A DNA stretch of 64,000 bases from positions 4,960,001 through 5,024,000 of the forward strand of contig NZ_AP025282.1 of NCBI RefSeq assembly GCF_024347215.1, written 5' to 3'. Both the position numbers and the translations under genes were made by a program. Below, one piece after another: positions 18,518 to 27,343 of the stretch; position 1 is the stretch's first letter, and each line of letters opens with the position of its first letter. A model generated the notes under the pieces. That model was not told the DNA's origin. It saw nothing but the letters and a program-made list of their open reading frames with translations, and did no database searches. Source of the DNA: Aliamphritea ceti (GTDB lineage: Bacteria; Pseudomonadota; Gammaproteobacteria; Pseudomonadales; Balneatricaceae).

Positions 18518-19249
18518 ATGAAAGTTGGTATTCTCGCCGCCGGTATCACACCGGAGGAATTACAGGCTCAGTTTGGCAGCTATGCCGATATGTTCGTACA
18601 GCTGTTCAACACCGCTGAATATGAATTTGAGTACGATATTTATGACGTTCGTGAAGATATTTTTCCGACTGGCGCAGAAGTCTGTGACAGTTGGATCATC
18701 ACCGGCTCAAAATCCGGCGTCTACGAAAATCAGGCCTGGATGCAACGCCTAAAAACACTGATCATGGAGATCCACCAACAGCAAAAGCCATTACTCGGCA
18801 TCTGTTTCGGTCATCAGATAATTGCTGAAGCTTTCGGTGGAAAAGTAATCAAATATAACGGCGAATGGGGTCTTGGCCTGCAAACTTACCAACTGATTAG
18901 CGACAGCCCGCACATTCCTGGCGACGTATCTGGCAAGCCATTTACTATCAACGCGGTACATCAGGATCAGGTGGTAGAAAAGCCAGCAGCGGCTGAAGTT
19001 TTTGCCAGCTCCGACTTCTGTAATTATGCAGGTCTGGTCTATGGTGATCGTATTATGACTTTCCAGGGTCACCCGGAATTTACCGTAGAATTTGAAGATG
19101 CTCTGTTAACCTTCCGCGATGGCGACGGCATTCCTCATGAGCACGCGCAACAGGGGCTGCGTAGCCTGGCCGAGCCAGACGCCAAAGCAGACTCATTGCA
19201 GGTTGCTCACTGGATGGCAAATGTACTTTTACAACGCCCTGCCAGCTAA
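18518..19249 (+). CDS. Class I glutamine amidotransferase (GMP synthase-like domain)
   Basis: 243 residues. The nucleophile elbow LLGICFGHQIIAEAFGG (catalytic Cys about residue 94) and the FQGHPEF segment with the catalytic His and nearby Glu complete the class I triad. It is a free-standing domain with no fused synthetase. In polyamine loci a gamma-glutamyl-GABA hydrolase (PuuD/SpuA) often occupies this slot, but those belong to the C26 subgroup; this protein is closer to the GMP-synthase-like group, so a hydrolase role is inference. A bidirectional terminator follows. Confidence 0.8.
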   Translation: MKVGILAAGITPEELQAQFGSYADMFVQLFNTAEYEFEYDIYDVREDIFPTGAEVCDSWIITGSKSGVYENQAWMQRLKTLIMEIHQQQKPLLGICFGHQIIAEAFGGKVIKYNGEWGLGLQTYQLISDSPHIPGDVSGKPFTINAVHQDQVVEKPAAAEVFASSDFCNYAGLVYGDRIMTFQGHPEFTVEFEDALLTFRDGDGIPHEHAQQGLRSLAEPDAKADSLQVAHWMANVLLQRPAS

Positions 19250-19261
19250 CAGGGTCCATTT

Positions 19262-19291
19262 AAAAAAACCGTGCTTCTGCACGGTTTTTTT
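19262..19291. terminator. Bidirectional rho-independent terminator
   Basis: Stem CCGTGC/GCACGG with loop TTCT, flanked by a run of A on the left and seven T on the right. It ends the amidotransferase transcript and could serve the opposing DadA-like gene. Confidence 0.9.
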
Positions 19292-19463
19292 ATGTAATAA
19301 TTTTATTGCACAGCTATCTACAGAAACTCAACTGACTTGATACACAGGTTATTCAGCCAACACTTTGCCGGTTATTCCTGTAGTGAACGCAAGACAGCCT
19401 CTTCTGCGAAAGGCATGCACTGGCAATCACCAACTGAAAACTATAAGCCGTTAACTAACATCA

Positions 19464-20717
19464 TCAAAAGCGCTTAACGCTATAAGGCTGCATATCTACA
19501 CTGGTAGTTTCATTCGTCATCAATTGTGCAACCAATTTACCGGTAATGGCCCCGGTCGTTAAACCAATCTGACCATGTCCAAAAGCGTAAGCAACGTTAC
19601 TGTAAACAGAGGCTTTATCTATCACAGGCAGGCTATCCGGCATGAAGGAGCGAAAACCCATCTGCTCTTCGCCCTGATTATTTTTCAGTCCGGGAAATAA
19701 ACGCAGAGCTTTTTTAGCAATAATTTTTGCCCGTGAAAAGTTTGGTGAGTGATGCAACCCACCCATCTCAGAAGTACCGGCAATACGTAACCCATGCTCC
19801 ATAGGCGTCACTACAAAACCACCATTGGTATAAATTACCGGGTGTTGCAGCGAAATCTCTGATTGGCTCACGGTCGTTGCATAGCCTGCTAATGCTTCTA
19901 CTGGTAATTTATCACCTAACAGCCGGGTTAAGCGGCCAGACCAGGCACCGGCTGCAACGACAAAATGATCCGCCGTATAATTTTCATTACCAGCAAGCCT
20001 TAGTGCCTTCACTTCGCCATCACGACAATCAAACCCCTGCACTTCGGCTTGAAGCAACTTACCTCCCTCAGCGACAAAGTACTCCACCAATTGATCAACT
20101 AATCGCTTCGGATCAGCGAAAGACCTCCAGCCCTTAAGCAGTACTGCGCAGGCAAAATCATCTGCCAGTGCCGGCTCGATTATCTTTAACTGTTCGGGGC
20201 TAAGCCTTTCAAACTCAAAGCCAAGATCTGCTTTCATTTTCCAGGTAAGCCGGTCCTGTTCAAACTCATTTTCATGGTCATATACCAGTAGCGCTTCGTT
20301 TTCCCTCAACATGTCTTTAATGCCGGTAATGGCTAACAATTCTTCATAGCTTGAAGCAGCCTGACGCGTCAGAGCTGCCAGCCCTTCGCCAATTTCTGCC
20401 ACTCTGCCAGGTTTAGCTGCCATCAGAAAACGGGCAAACCAGGGAATTAACTTCATGAAATAATGCGGCCGAATGACCAGCGGGCCTTCAGGATTCAACA
20501 GCCAACCAGGAATCTTTTTCATCGCTCCCGGCTTTGAGAAAGGTACTACCTCACCTATCGCTAATAGCCCGCAATTACCACTGGAAGCCCCTGCGGCAGG
20601 TGTTTCCTGTTCGATCAGACTAACTTGTATACCGCGACGCTGTAATTCTATTGCCGTACATACGCCGATAATTCCAGCACCAATAACAGCTGCACTTTGC
20701 TGATGGGTGTTGATCAT
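19464..20717 (-). CDS. DadA-like FAD-dependent D-amino acid dehydrogenase
   Basis: 417 residues. The N-terminal AAVIGAGIIGVCTAIELQRR is the FAD-binding Rossmann motif; GASSGNCGLLAIGEVVPF follows at about residues 45-62, as in DadA-type D-amino acid dehydrogenases and D-hydroxyproline dehydrogenases. The C-terminal AFGHGQIGLTTGAITG closes the FAD site. The reaction would convert a D-amino acid (or cyclic imino acid) to a keto or imine product, passing electrons to the respiratory chain. It is 135 bp downstream of the Ldh-like gene on the same strand. Confidence 0.85.
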   Translation of the reverse strand: MINTHQQSAAVIGAGIIGVCTAIELQRRGIQVSLIEQETPAAGASSGNCGLLAIGEVVPFSKPGAMKKIPGWLLNPEGPLVIRPHYFMKLIPWFARFLMAAKPGRVAEIGEGLAALTRQAASSYEELLAITGIKDMLRENEALLVYDHENEFEQDRLTWKMKADLGFEFERLSPEQLKIIEPALADDFACAVLLKGWRSFADPKRLVDQLVEYFVAEGGKLLQAEVQGFDCRDGEVKALRLAGNENYTADHFVVAAGAWSGRLTRLLGDKLPVEALAGYATTVSQSEISLQHPVIYTNGGFVVTPMEHGLRIAGTSEMGGLHHSPNFSRAKIIAKKALRLFPGLKNNQGEEQMGFRSFMPDSLPVIDKASVYSNVAYAFGHGQIGLTTGAITGKLVAQLMTNETTSVDMQPYSVKRF

Positions 20718-20818
20718 GGAGTAACCCCTACAAAACTATGACAGTAAAATAAGCAAAACCGTGTTGTAGCAGATAACTCAGGAGGGGTCGATAGCAGGAG
20801 GGGAGATAGTAATAATCA

Positions 20819-20842
20819 GCCGGTAAGTACTCACTTACCGGC
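20819..20842. terminator. Strong hairpin between the Ldh-like and DadA-like genes
   Basis: Perfect 10-bp stem GCCGGTAAGT/ACTTACCGGC with a 4-nt loop, 11 nt past the Ldh stop. On the minus strand it is followed by TGATTATTACT, so termination would be incomplete; it may reduce expression of the DadA-like gene. Confidence 0.5.
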
Positions 20843-20852
20843 GATCATAGGA

Positions 20853-21866
20853 TTATACTGCGCTTAGATCGGCAATCTTATCCAGCAATGCCTGTGGCAC
20901 TTCAACACCATCACGTTCATGCTGCTCGCGCAACTGTTGACGGCGCTCACCCGGAATACGTACTTCGTTGTCATCGGTCAGTGAAGCAAACATAGTTTCC
21001 AGATGCGCCAGATAACCGTCACTGTAGAATTCCGGATTGAAAGCAATAATGGTCTGGCCTACATTAGGTGGCCCGCCATCATTGGTTGAGAACATAGATG
21101 CTTCATAGGAGCAGTTGCTGCCCGTCAGAGCACCACCCATCAGATCTACAATCAACCCCAGACCAAAACCTTTTGGTCCGCCTACCGGTAACTGAGCGCC
21201 TTTCAGGCCAGCTGCAGCATCAGTTGTCGGATTGCCATCAGCATCTATAACATGCCCCAGCTCAACCGGCTCACCGGCAGCGGCTGCTTTAACAATATTC
21301 ACCCGTGCAGTCGATGACGTCGCCATATCTACTACAACTGGTGCCAACATTTCTCCTGAATCACTTTGCCGTGGCGAACCGAACGCAAAAGGATTGGTAC
21401 CAAAGAAAGGTACTTTACCGCCGTGCGCCGCTACCGCTTTAGAAGAGTTAGCGAACATCAGAGCAACTAGCCCCCGTTGCGCCAGACGGCGTACAAACCA
21501 ACCCAGTACACCGGCAGAATAAGACTGCTGGATTGCCAGCATACCAACGCCTTCACGCAGAGTAGTTTCGATCAGTTGCTCTTCAGCATGCAGATAAGCG
21601 GTATGGCAGAAACCGTGTCTGGCATTAACCAGCGTTGCTGCTGCAGACTGACGCACGATTTCAGGCTTCGCATCGCCAATTACTTTGCCGCACTTCAGGT
21701 GATTCAGATAAAGATGAATATATCCCAGTCCGACGTTACGTATCCCTTCGGCTTCGGCGTCCATCAGCTCCAGCGCAACCGCCGTAGCGTGTTCTTCGTT
21801 AGCGCCGCAACGGCGTAGTGCATCAAAACTTAACTGACGGATTTCTTCCAGTGACAAAACCGGCAT
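20853..21866 (-). CDS. Ldh-family (malate/L-lactate dehydrogenase-like) NAD(P)H oxidoreductase with altered catalytic motif
   Basis: 337 residues of the Ldh/YlbC/YiaK fold, which includes delta1-piperideine-2-carboxylate and pyrroline-2-carboxylate reductases. Family features seen: HGFCHTAYLHAEEQ, FFGTNPFAFGSPR (cofactor region, about residues 163-175), VDMATSSTARVNI and PVGGPKGFGLGLIVDLMGG. The usual SHG catalytic triplet near residue 45 is replaced by NVG (residues 44-46), so the canonical catalytic His appears missing. Activity may be altered or depend on a partner. It is followed by the DadA-like gene and preceded by the DUF3726 gene. Confidence 0.85.
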   Translation of the reverse strand: MPVLSLEEIRQLSFDALRRCGANEEHATAVALELMDAEAEGIRNVGLGYIHLYLNHLKCGKVIGDAKPEIVRQSAAATLVNARHGFCHTAYLHAEEQLIETTLREGVGMLAIQQSYSAGVLGWFVRRLAQRGLVALMFANSSKAVAAHGGKVPFFGTNPFAFGSPRQSDSGEMLAPVVVDMATSSTARVNIVKAAAAGEPVELGHVIDADGNPTTDAAAGLKGAQLPVGGPKGFGLGLIVDLMGGALTGSNCSYEASMFSTNDGGPPNVGQTIIAFNPEFYSDGYLAHLETMFASLTDDNEVRIPGERRQQLREQHERDGVEVPQALLDKIADLSAV

Positions 21867-21960
21867 ATAAACATTCTCCCAACTAAACAGCCCTCAATGA
21901 CAGTTGCTACCAATCTCAGGTTAGCAACTTCGAACTGTGCTTATTTTTCTGATTTAAAAT

Positions 21961-22713
21961 TTATGCGCCGGCACCCTGGCGTGAGCTTTCACTGTTTTCT
22001 ACCAGCACAGCATTACCAATCTTATAAATACTGTCCCATAAGGTCGCATCAATATAAATGCCCTTATCCAGTGCTTCTTTACCTTTCGCCGCCAGTTGTT
22101 GCGGCGTCATTTCCAACAGACCCTTGCCCTTAAACTGGTTACGTAACGACGATGTCAGGTCCAGCTGACGGGTACACAGCAACGTCAGGCTCTGATGCTC
22201 TACCGCTTCATCCCGTGCTTCAGGTGATAACTCTACCCGCGCATAGTTCGGATAGCTGTCACCGGCTTTTATAGCAGCAGTATGTTCAGTAATAACGTCT
22301 GAGCCATTCTGCCAGTATGCAACAGCACTTAAGCCTCTGCGGCCACAATCAGCCAACGCTTTCATCACCACCATCCGGTTATGGCAGTTATGCAAAGTTA
22401 AAGTAGCAATACCGGCGTGCAACGCTTTTACCTGTACCAGATCGACAGCAGCAGCAACACAGTTCAGCGCGCTGCGACCGGTACACTCGAGTACCAGTGA
22501 AGAAGCATCTTCGTAACTGATCTGGCTACCGGGTTTAACCTGATCTGTTTCCAGAAACGGCAGTGAGCGGTATAGCTCATCCAGCCCGCGGCAACCATGC
22601 TGCTCAAGCCAGACAACGGCATTAGCAGCATCTTCATATTGGCCAACACTGTAACCGTTTGCTTCAAAGCAACGGCGCAACGTGGCACTTAATTCATTCA
22701 GCGATACGTACAT
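21961..22713 (-). CDS. DUF3726-type protein of unknown function
   Basis: 250 residues, soluble, no signal peptide. The start LSLNE-like (SLNELSATLRRCFEANGYSV) followed by QYEDAANAVVWLEQHG matches what I remember of DUF3726. A cluster of Cys/His residues lies mid-protein (ALNCVAAAVDL, LTLHNCHNRMVV). No catalytic motif is recognisable. It is 9 bp downstream of the 579-residue protein and 95 bp upstream of the Ldh-like gene, so it is very likely cotranscribed with both. Confidence 0.7.
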   Translation of the reverse strand: MYVSLNELSATLRRCFEANGYSVGQYEDAANAVVWLEQHGCRGLDELYRSLPFLETDQVKPGSQISYEDASSLVLECTGRSALNCVAAAVDLVQVKALHAGIATLTLHNCHNRMVVMKALADCGRRGLSAVAYWQNGSDVITEHTAAIKAGDSYPNYARVELSPEARDEAVEHQSLTLLCTRQLDLTSSLRNQFKGKGLLEMTPQQLAAKGKEALDKGIYIDATLWDSIYKIGNAVLVENSESSRQGAGA

Positions 22714-22722
22714 GATGGCGTC

Positions 22723-24462
22723 CTAGCGGTTAGATTGGGTTTGTGGATTCAGTGGCATAAACCAGTCATCAGCAAAAGGTTTGCCGATATCTTCCAGTAA
22801 GGGAGCCCCCTGAAACATAGTGTTACGTACCCAAAGCTTGGAACGCGGATCAAATTTACTTACCCCAAAGAACGCCAGCTTAGCGCGCAGCAAGTGCATT
22901 GGCAGCACGTCTTTATCCAGTAAGTTGGCACGAATTTCACCGAACAAAGTGTTACTCATTGCCTGAATACGGCGCACTATACCCCGTGACTGCGGCTGCT
23001 CCAGCAAGAACTGTGCACAGGTCGCCTGCTCATCACCGCCAAACTCCTGCAGCTGGTCGTAGCACTGACGTACAAGAAAACCAATGCCCAGCGGCATTTG
23101 TTTATCGGCGCCCGGCTCCTGCTCACAGTCACCTAAACGCGGTTCCATTTTATCTTCTGACCGATACCAAAATGTCTGGCAGGCTTCCGGCTTGGAAAAA
23201 TCGATCTCCAGTGCCCAGTCATAATGTTTTTCGATCAGAGATTTAAGCGTGCTCAGCGGCATTTGCGGATTAAGATCCATCACGTCATTCTGACAGCAAT
23301 GCTCTTCCAGCTCATCAACCAGCGTTGGGTACAGCTCAAGCAGCACAGAAACCAACAGCTCCTGGCCCTGTAATGAACAGTTCTGATTACTCCATTCCAG
23401 CAGGCTGCTCCAGTCACTGATACCGTTCAACATCTGCTCTTGCAGACGCTGCAAATCATTCAGCAGCATCTGATTATTGTCTTGCTGCCATTCATCGTCA
23501 CAAAACACTTCACGGGTATGCAGGTCGCAACGCCGTAACAGCTCACCAAAGCGATCACGGGTGCTGCCGTCCGGCTCGGTCATGGCACAGATACGTGCCA
23601 GCGCCAGCTCACGCATTTCAATCCAGCGGTTAATCAGCAAAGGGTGATTAATCAGATAAGGCGCCATCCCCAGCCCGGTAGAATTACCAATACCAAAGTA
23701 ACGCTTCAGGCCCAGCTCCATTGGTTTGTACGTTTCCGGATTGCGGATTTTTGCAATATGTTCCGCCTGTAACAGACTGAAGTTACGCAACATAAAGCAC
23801 ACAAACATTTCAGCACTGAACGGACGGGCGAAGTCCAGCCAGTGGCTTTGCACTTTCTGCCAGTCAGCCATACCAAGCTTACCGCTACCGTATACAGCGG
23901 TTGTACGGTACAGATAGCCAACTTTGGCAATCTTTTCGGCATCAGGCTGCTCGCCATTGGCCAGTTGATCAACGACGTAATCAAAGTTACGCGCGCTGCG
24001 GTTTGCCCGGGACAAAACGAAAACACGGCTATCGACCCGGCCGGCTTCCTGTTTAGGCACATTATCACGCAGTTTTTGCAGATAACTTTCATCACCGGCA
24101 GCAACTTCAGCCGCCAGATCACCGGCAACCAGCGCCATGGTCAGATCCCACTTAGTGGCAATCACACGATCATTACGTTCTTCAGGTGATAAATAGTCAG
24201 AGAAAAGTACGAAGCTGTAGCAGCCCTGTGGCGCCTGAATGCGATAGATAACCCGGCCATAGCCCTGGTCATCCAGCTCCATCAGTGCCGGGGTAATCTG
24301 CCAGCGTTCACGCATGATACGTCTTACCAGCGCGCGCATGAAACTCAGCCTGCTCTGGTGCATAGCCCCCAAACGCTCAAGCTGCATAACCTGCCCGACG
24401 GGCCGAAGTGGCAGTGCATGGCTGCCGTAGAGTGATGCCTGAATTGCCGCAGACCCTGTCAT
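22723..24462 (-). CDS. Large conserved-looking protein of unknown function (579 aa)
   Basis: I do not recognise this protein. The ATG at 24462 was chosen because GAGGT sits 8 nt upstream; a GTG at 24483 is also open. It is soluble, with no signal peptide or membrane helix. It is rich in Leu, Arg and Trp, and mostly helical-looking. Notable stretches are LSFMRALVRRIMRERWQI near the N-terminus, VFVLSRANRSARNFDYVVD (about 150-168), GIGNSTGLGMAPYLINHPLL (about 266-285) and a C-terminal AKLAFFGVSKFDPRSKLWVR. Codon use looks like its neighbours, so it is not an obvious recent import. It heads a minus-strand unit with DUF3726 and Ldh-like genes. Confidence 0.75.
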   Translation of the reverse strand: MTGSAAIQASLYGSHALPLRPVGQVMQLERLGAMHQSRLSFMRALVRRIMRERWQITPALMELDDQGYGRVIYRIQAPQGCYSFVLFSDYLSPEERNDRVIATKWDLTMALVAGDLAAEVAAGDESYLQKLRDNVPKQEAGRVDSRVFVLSRANRSARNFDYVVDQLANGEQPDAEKIAKVGYLYRTTAVYGSGKLGMADWQKVQSHWLDFARPFSAEMFVCFMLRNFSLLQAEHIAKIRNPETYKPMELGLKRYFGIGNSTGLGMAPYLINHPLLINRWIEMRELALARICAMTEPDGSTRDRFGELLRRCDLHTREVFCDDEWQQDNNQMLLNDLQRLQEQMLNGISDWSSLLEWSNQNCSLQGQELLVSVLLELYPTLVDELEEHCCQNDVMDLNPQMPLSTLKSLIEKHYDWALEIDFSKPEACQTFWYRSEDKMEPRLGDCEQEPGADKQMPLGIGFLVRQCYDQLQEFGGDEQATCAQFLLEQPQSRGIVRRIQAMSNTLFGEIRANLLDKDVLPMHLLRAKLAFFGVSKFDPRSKLWVRNTMFQGAPLLEDIGKPFADDWFMPLNPQTQSNR

Positions 24463-24783
24463 TGTCTTAACCTCATGGAACACCTAAGTCTCGTGGATAC
24501 AGAATCCGCGACCGTCTGTGATACACACGCGTGTGCGCGTGAAAGACTGATTCGCCGATTCTTAGGGCAGCATAGAAATATATGGTGCAGTACCCGGACC
24601 GGACCGCTGATTATTATATTTAGGGCCAGATATAATCACCGCGCGTCGCTGGTATTATCCTGAGCTCCCTTACAAACATAATCAGCCGATTTCGCTGCGG
24701 CATCAAATCAAAAGGTTCTATCAAACGATAATCAAAACTTATTAAATTATCGAAGATATTATTTTTCCTAAGAGTTTATACGT
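24463..24783. promoter_or_regulatory. 321-bp promoter region of the 579-aa gene
   Basis: No gene. It carries the promoter for the leftward 579-aa/DUF3726/Ldh unit and the 3' end of the leftward LysR transcript. A perfect 12-bp palindrome CACACGCGTGTG lies at 24524-24535, about 62 bp upstream of the start, a possible operator. 24715-24780 is AT-rich. Confidence 0.5.
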
Positions 24784-25695
24784 TTAGGCGTCTTCTTCCA
24801 GATCACTACAGCACTGCTGCAGGATATATTTATAGAAGGCTTCCGCCGGTGGCGACAGGGAACGGTTAGTTTGCTGCACCACACCTATACGACGAATCAC
24901 CTGCGGTGAATGCAAAGGTACAAACCTAAAGTTAGGACTATTTTCCGGAAACGCATAACGCGGCAATGTTGTAATTCCAAAACCAGCGTCCAGCATCGCC
25001 AGCAAAGAAATCATATTCGAAACATATAAAGGCGACTTATCTAACAGGCCGGCAGCATCAGTGCCTTCAAGTAAACGGGAGGTACCATTACCGATCAGGC
25101 GATACTCTTTCAGCACTTTCCAGTCAACGCTGACCTCTTCAGCCAGAGGATGTCCGACCGGACACACCACTCCCACTTCATCCTGCCAGATCGGCGTGAA
25201 TGTCAGATTGGTATACAGATCTGGCTTCAGCAGATTCGTCAGGCCAAAATCCACCTGCTGATTTTCAATCATCCGAATAACGGCATCAGAATTATCATCA
25301 AAGCAACTGATATGCAGATCCGGTGCCTGACTAACAAAGTCCTGTAATAACGCGGGCAATACCCGGCTGGCGATCGACGGTACTGAGGCCAGACGTAAAT
25401 GACCGGTACGGTGCTTAGCCAGTAACTCCATATCCTCAGCGACCCGGTCATGATGACTGATCAGTTCTTTAGCTTTCGGCAGGAAGTAATGCCCGAACGG
25501 CGTTAGCTCGGTCTTATTCGTTTTGGAGTGATGCTTCTCAAACAGCGCTTCACCGAGCTTATTTTCCAGATCACGAATGGATAAGGAGATCGCCGGCTGG
25601 GTACGGTGAGCCCGTTCCGCCGCGGCATGAAAGCCTTTGAGTTCAGCCACCCAGATGAAGTGACGCAGCTGCGCGATCTTCAGATCTGCCAACAT
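24784..25695 (-). CDS. LysR family transcriptional regulator
   Basis: 303 residues. HTH FHAAAERAHRTQPAISLSIR (about residues 21-40) followed by LENKLGEALFEKHH, then the effector-binding domain. Strong AAGGAG before the ATG. It is divergent from the aldehyde dehydrogenase gene across 149 bp and lies just ahead of the 579-aa unit, so it could control both. The effector is unknown. Confidence 0.9.
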   Translation of the reverse strand: MLADLKIAQLRHFIWVAELKGFHAAAERAHRTQPAISLSIRDLENKLGEALFEKHHSKTNKTELTPFGHYFLPKAKELISHHDRVAEDMELLAKHRTGHLRLASVPSIASRVLPALLQDFVSQAPDLHISCFDDNSDAVIRMIENQQVDFGLTNLLKPDLYTNLTFTPIWQDEVGVVCPVGHPLAEEVSVDWKVLKEYRLIGNGTSRLLEGTDAAGLLDKSPLYVSNMISLLAMLDAGFGITTLPRYAFPENSPNFRFVPLHSPQVIRRIGVVQQTNRSLSPPAEAFYKYILQQCCSDLEEDA

Positions 25696-25844
25696 AATAA
25701 GAACTCCTTATCACAAAATATTATTTATTAATTTTTATTATTACAGCACGAGACCTATTATGGTTCCAACAGATTTTTATATTGCGCCCTCTCTTACACA
25801 TACAGTTAAGCATAGGCGCTACTTCCGATAGTCAGGAGATCAAT

Positions 25845-27305
25845 ATGTCAGATCAGGTATTCAACAACTACATCGCCGGTGAATGGCAGCCAGGCAACAA
25901 CGGCAACATTGCTAACATCAGCCCGGCAGATACCCGTGACGTTATTGGTCAGTACGCTCAGGCTGATACAGCTCAGACTGAAGCGGCCATTCAGGCAGCA
26001 ACTGCTGGTCAGGTAGAATGGGCCAAGAGCGGTCTGGAGCAGCGTTACTCCGTACTGATGGCGATTGGTGACGAACTGATTGCCCGTAAAGACGAGCTGG
26101 GTATGATCCTGGCACGCGAAGAAGGTAAAACAGTCGCTGAAGGCGGCGGTGAAGTTTACCGTTCTGGCCAGTTCTTCCATTACTACGCTGCTGAAGTGCT
26201 GCGTCAGATGGGCGAGACAGCTGAGTCAGTTCGTCCAGGCATCGAAATTGAAACCCGTCGCGAGCCTGTTGGCGTTGTCGGCATCATCACGCCTTGGAAC
26301 TTCCCAACTGCAACAGGTGCCTGGAAAATTGCTCCGGCACTGGCATTCGGTAACGCCGTTGTATGGAAGCCAGCGAATCAGGTTCCTGCATCTGCATGGG
26401 CACTGACTGAAATCATTTCCCGTCAGGGTCTGCCTGCAGGTACTTTCAACCTGGTTATGGGTCCTGGCCGTGAAGTGGGTGACGTACTGATCAACTCCCG
26501 TCAGGTAAACGCTCTGACATTCACAGGCTCCCTGGAAACTGGCCGTAAGGTTGCATCTGCTACCGCTGGCAACCTGGTTAAATGCCAGCTGGAAATGGGC
26601 AGCAAGAACGCCCTGATCGTACTGGACGATGCCGATCTGGATAACGCTGTTGAATGTGCTGTTGGTGGTGCTTTCGGTGGTACTGGCCAGAAATGTACAG
26701 CATCTTCCCGTCTGATCGTAACTGAAGGCATTCACGACCGTTTCGTAGAAGCGATGCAGGCACGTATGCAGAAACTGGTTGTTGGCCACCCTCTGAAAGA
26801 AGGTGTTCACATCGGTGCTGTTGCTGATGCCCGTCAGTTGGAACAGAACGTTGAGTATTTTGAACAGGCTAAACGCGAAGGCGGCAACCTGGTATGTGGC
26901 GGTGAAGTGTTCACTGAAACTTACAACGGTGAAGAAGTTGAAGGCTACTACATGCAGCCAGCATTGTTCACTAACACAACTAATGACATGACAATCAACC
27001 GTGAAGAAGCATTCGCACCGATTGCCTGTGTTATCAAAGTTAAAGATTACGAAGAAGCTCTGGCGACTCTGAACGATACTAACTTCGGTCTGACTGGCGG
27101 TATCTGCACACAGTCTCTGCAGTACGCGACTCACTTCAAGCGTAACGCTAAAACTGGTTGTGTCATGGTTAACCTGCCAACTGCAGGTACTGATTACCAC
27201 GTACCTTTCGGTGGCCGTAAAGACTCTAGCTTTGGTCCTCGTGAACAGGGCACTTACGCGAAAGAGTTCTACACAGTGGTTAAAACCAGCTACATCCGCG
27301 CCTGA
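25845..27305 (+). CDS. NAD(P)-dependent aldehyde dehydrogenase (alpha-ketoglutarate semialdehyde dehydrogenase-like)
   Basis: 486 residues from the ATG at 25845, preceded by AGGAG; the open frame extends upstream to 25782 without a good start. The ALDH motifs are intact: ITPWNFPTATGAWKIAPALA, FTGSLETGRKV, LEMGSKNALIVLDDADLD (Glu general base), and GGTGQKCTASSRLI with the catalytic Cys near residue 285. The closest group by eye is dioxovalerate/ketoglutarate semialdehyde dehydrogenases, but related aldehydes are possible. Codon choice (CGT, GGT, CTG, AAC) is strongly biased, suggesting high expression. 38 bp ahead of the M19 gene. Confidence 0.9.
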   Translation: MSDQVFNNYIAGEWQPGNNGNIANISPADTRDVIGQYAQADTAQTEAAIQAATAGQVEWAKSGLEQRYSVLMAIGDELIARKDELGMILAREEGKTVAEGGGEVYRSGQFFHYYAAEVLRQMGETAESVRPGIEIETRREPVGVVGIITPWNFPTATGAWKIAPALAFGNAVVWKPANQVPASAWALTEIISRQGLPAGTFNLVMGPGREVGDVLINSRQVNALTFTGSLETGRKVASATAGNLVKCQLEMGSKNALIVLDDADLDNAVECAVGGAFGGTGQKCTASSRLIVTEGIHDRFVEAMQARMQKLVVGHPLKEGVHIGAVADARQLEQNVEYFEQAKREGGNLVCGGEVFTETYNGEEVEGYYMQPALFTNTTNDMTINREEAFAPIACVIKVKDYEEALATLNDTNFGLTGGICTQSLQYATHFKRNAKTGCVMVNLPTAGTDYHVPFGGRKDSSFGPREQGTYAKEFYTVVKTSYIRA

Positions 27306-27343
27306 AGTCAGCCGCATATAATCAGTCATCAGGAGAGCTAAAC

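Noticed and set aside
26226..27329. 367-codon open frame opposite the aldehyde dehydrogenase gene (minus strand)
   Set aside because: Antisense shadow of a strongly codon-biased gene; Cys/Ser/Thr-rich translation without family features or a ribosome binding site.
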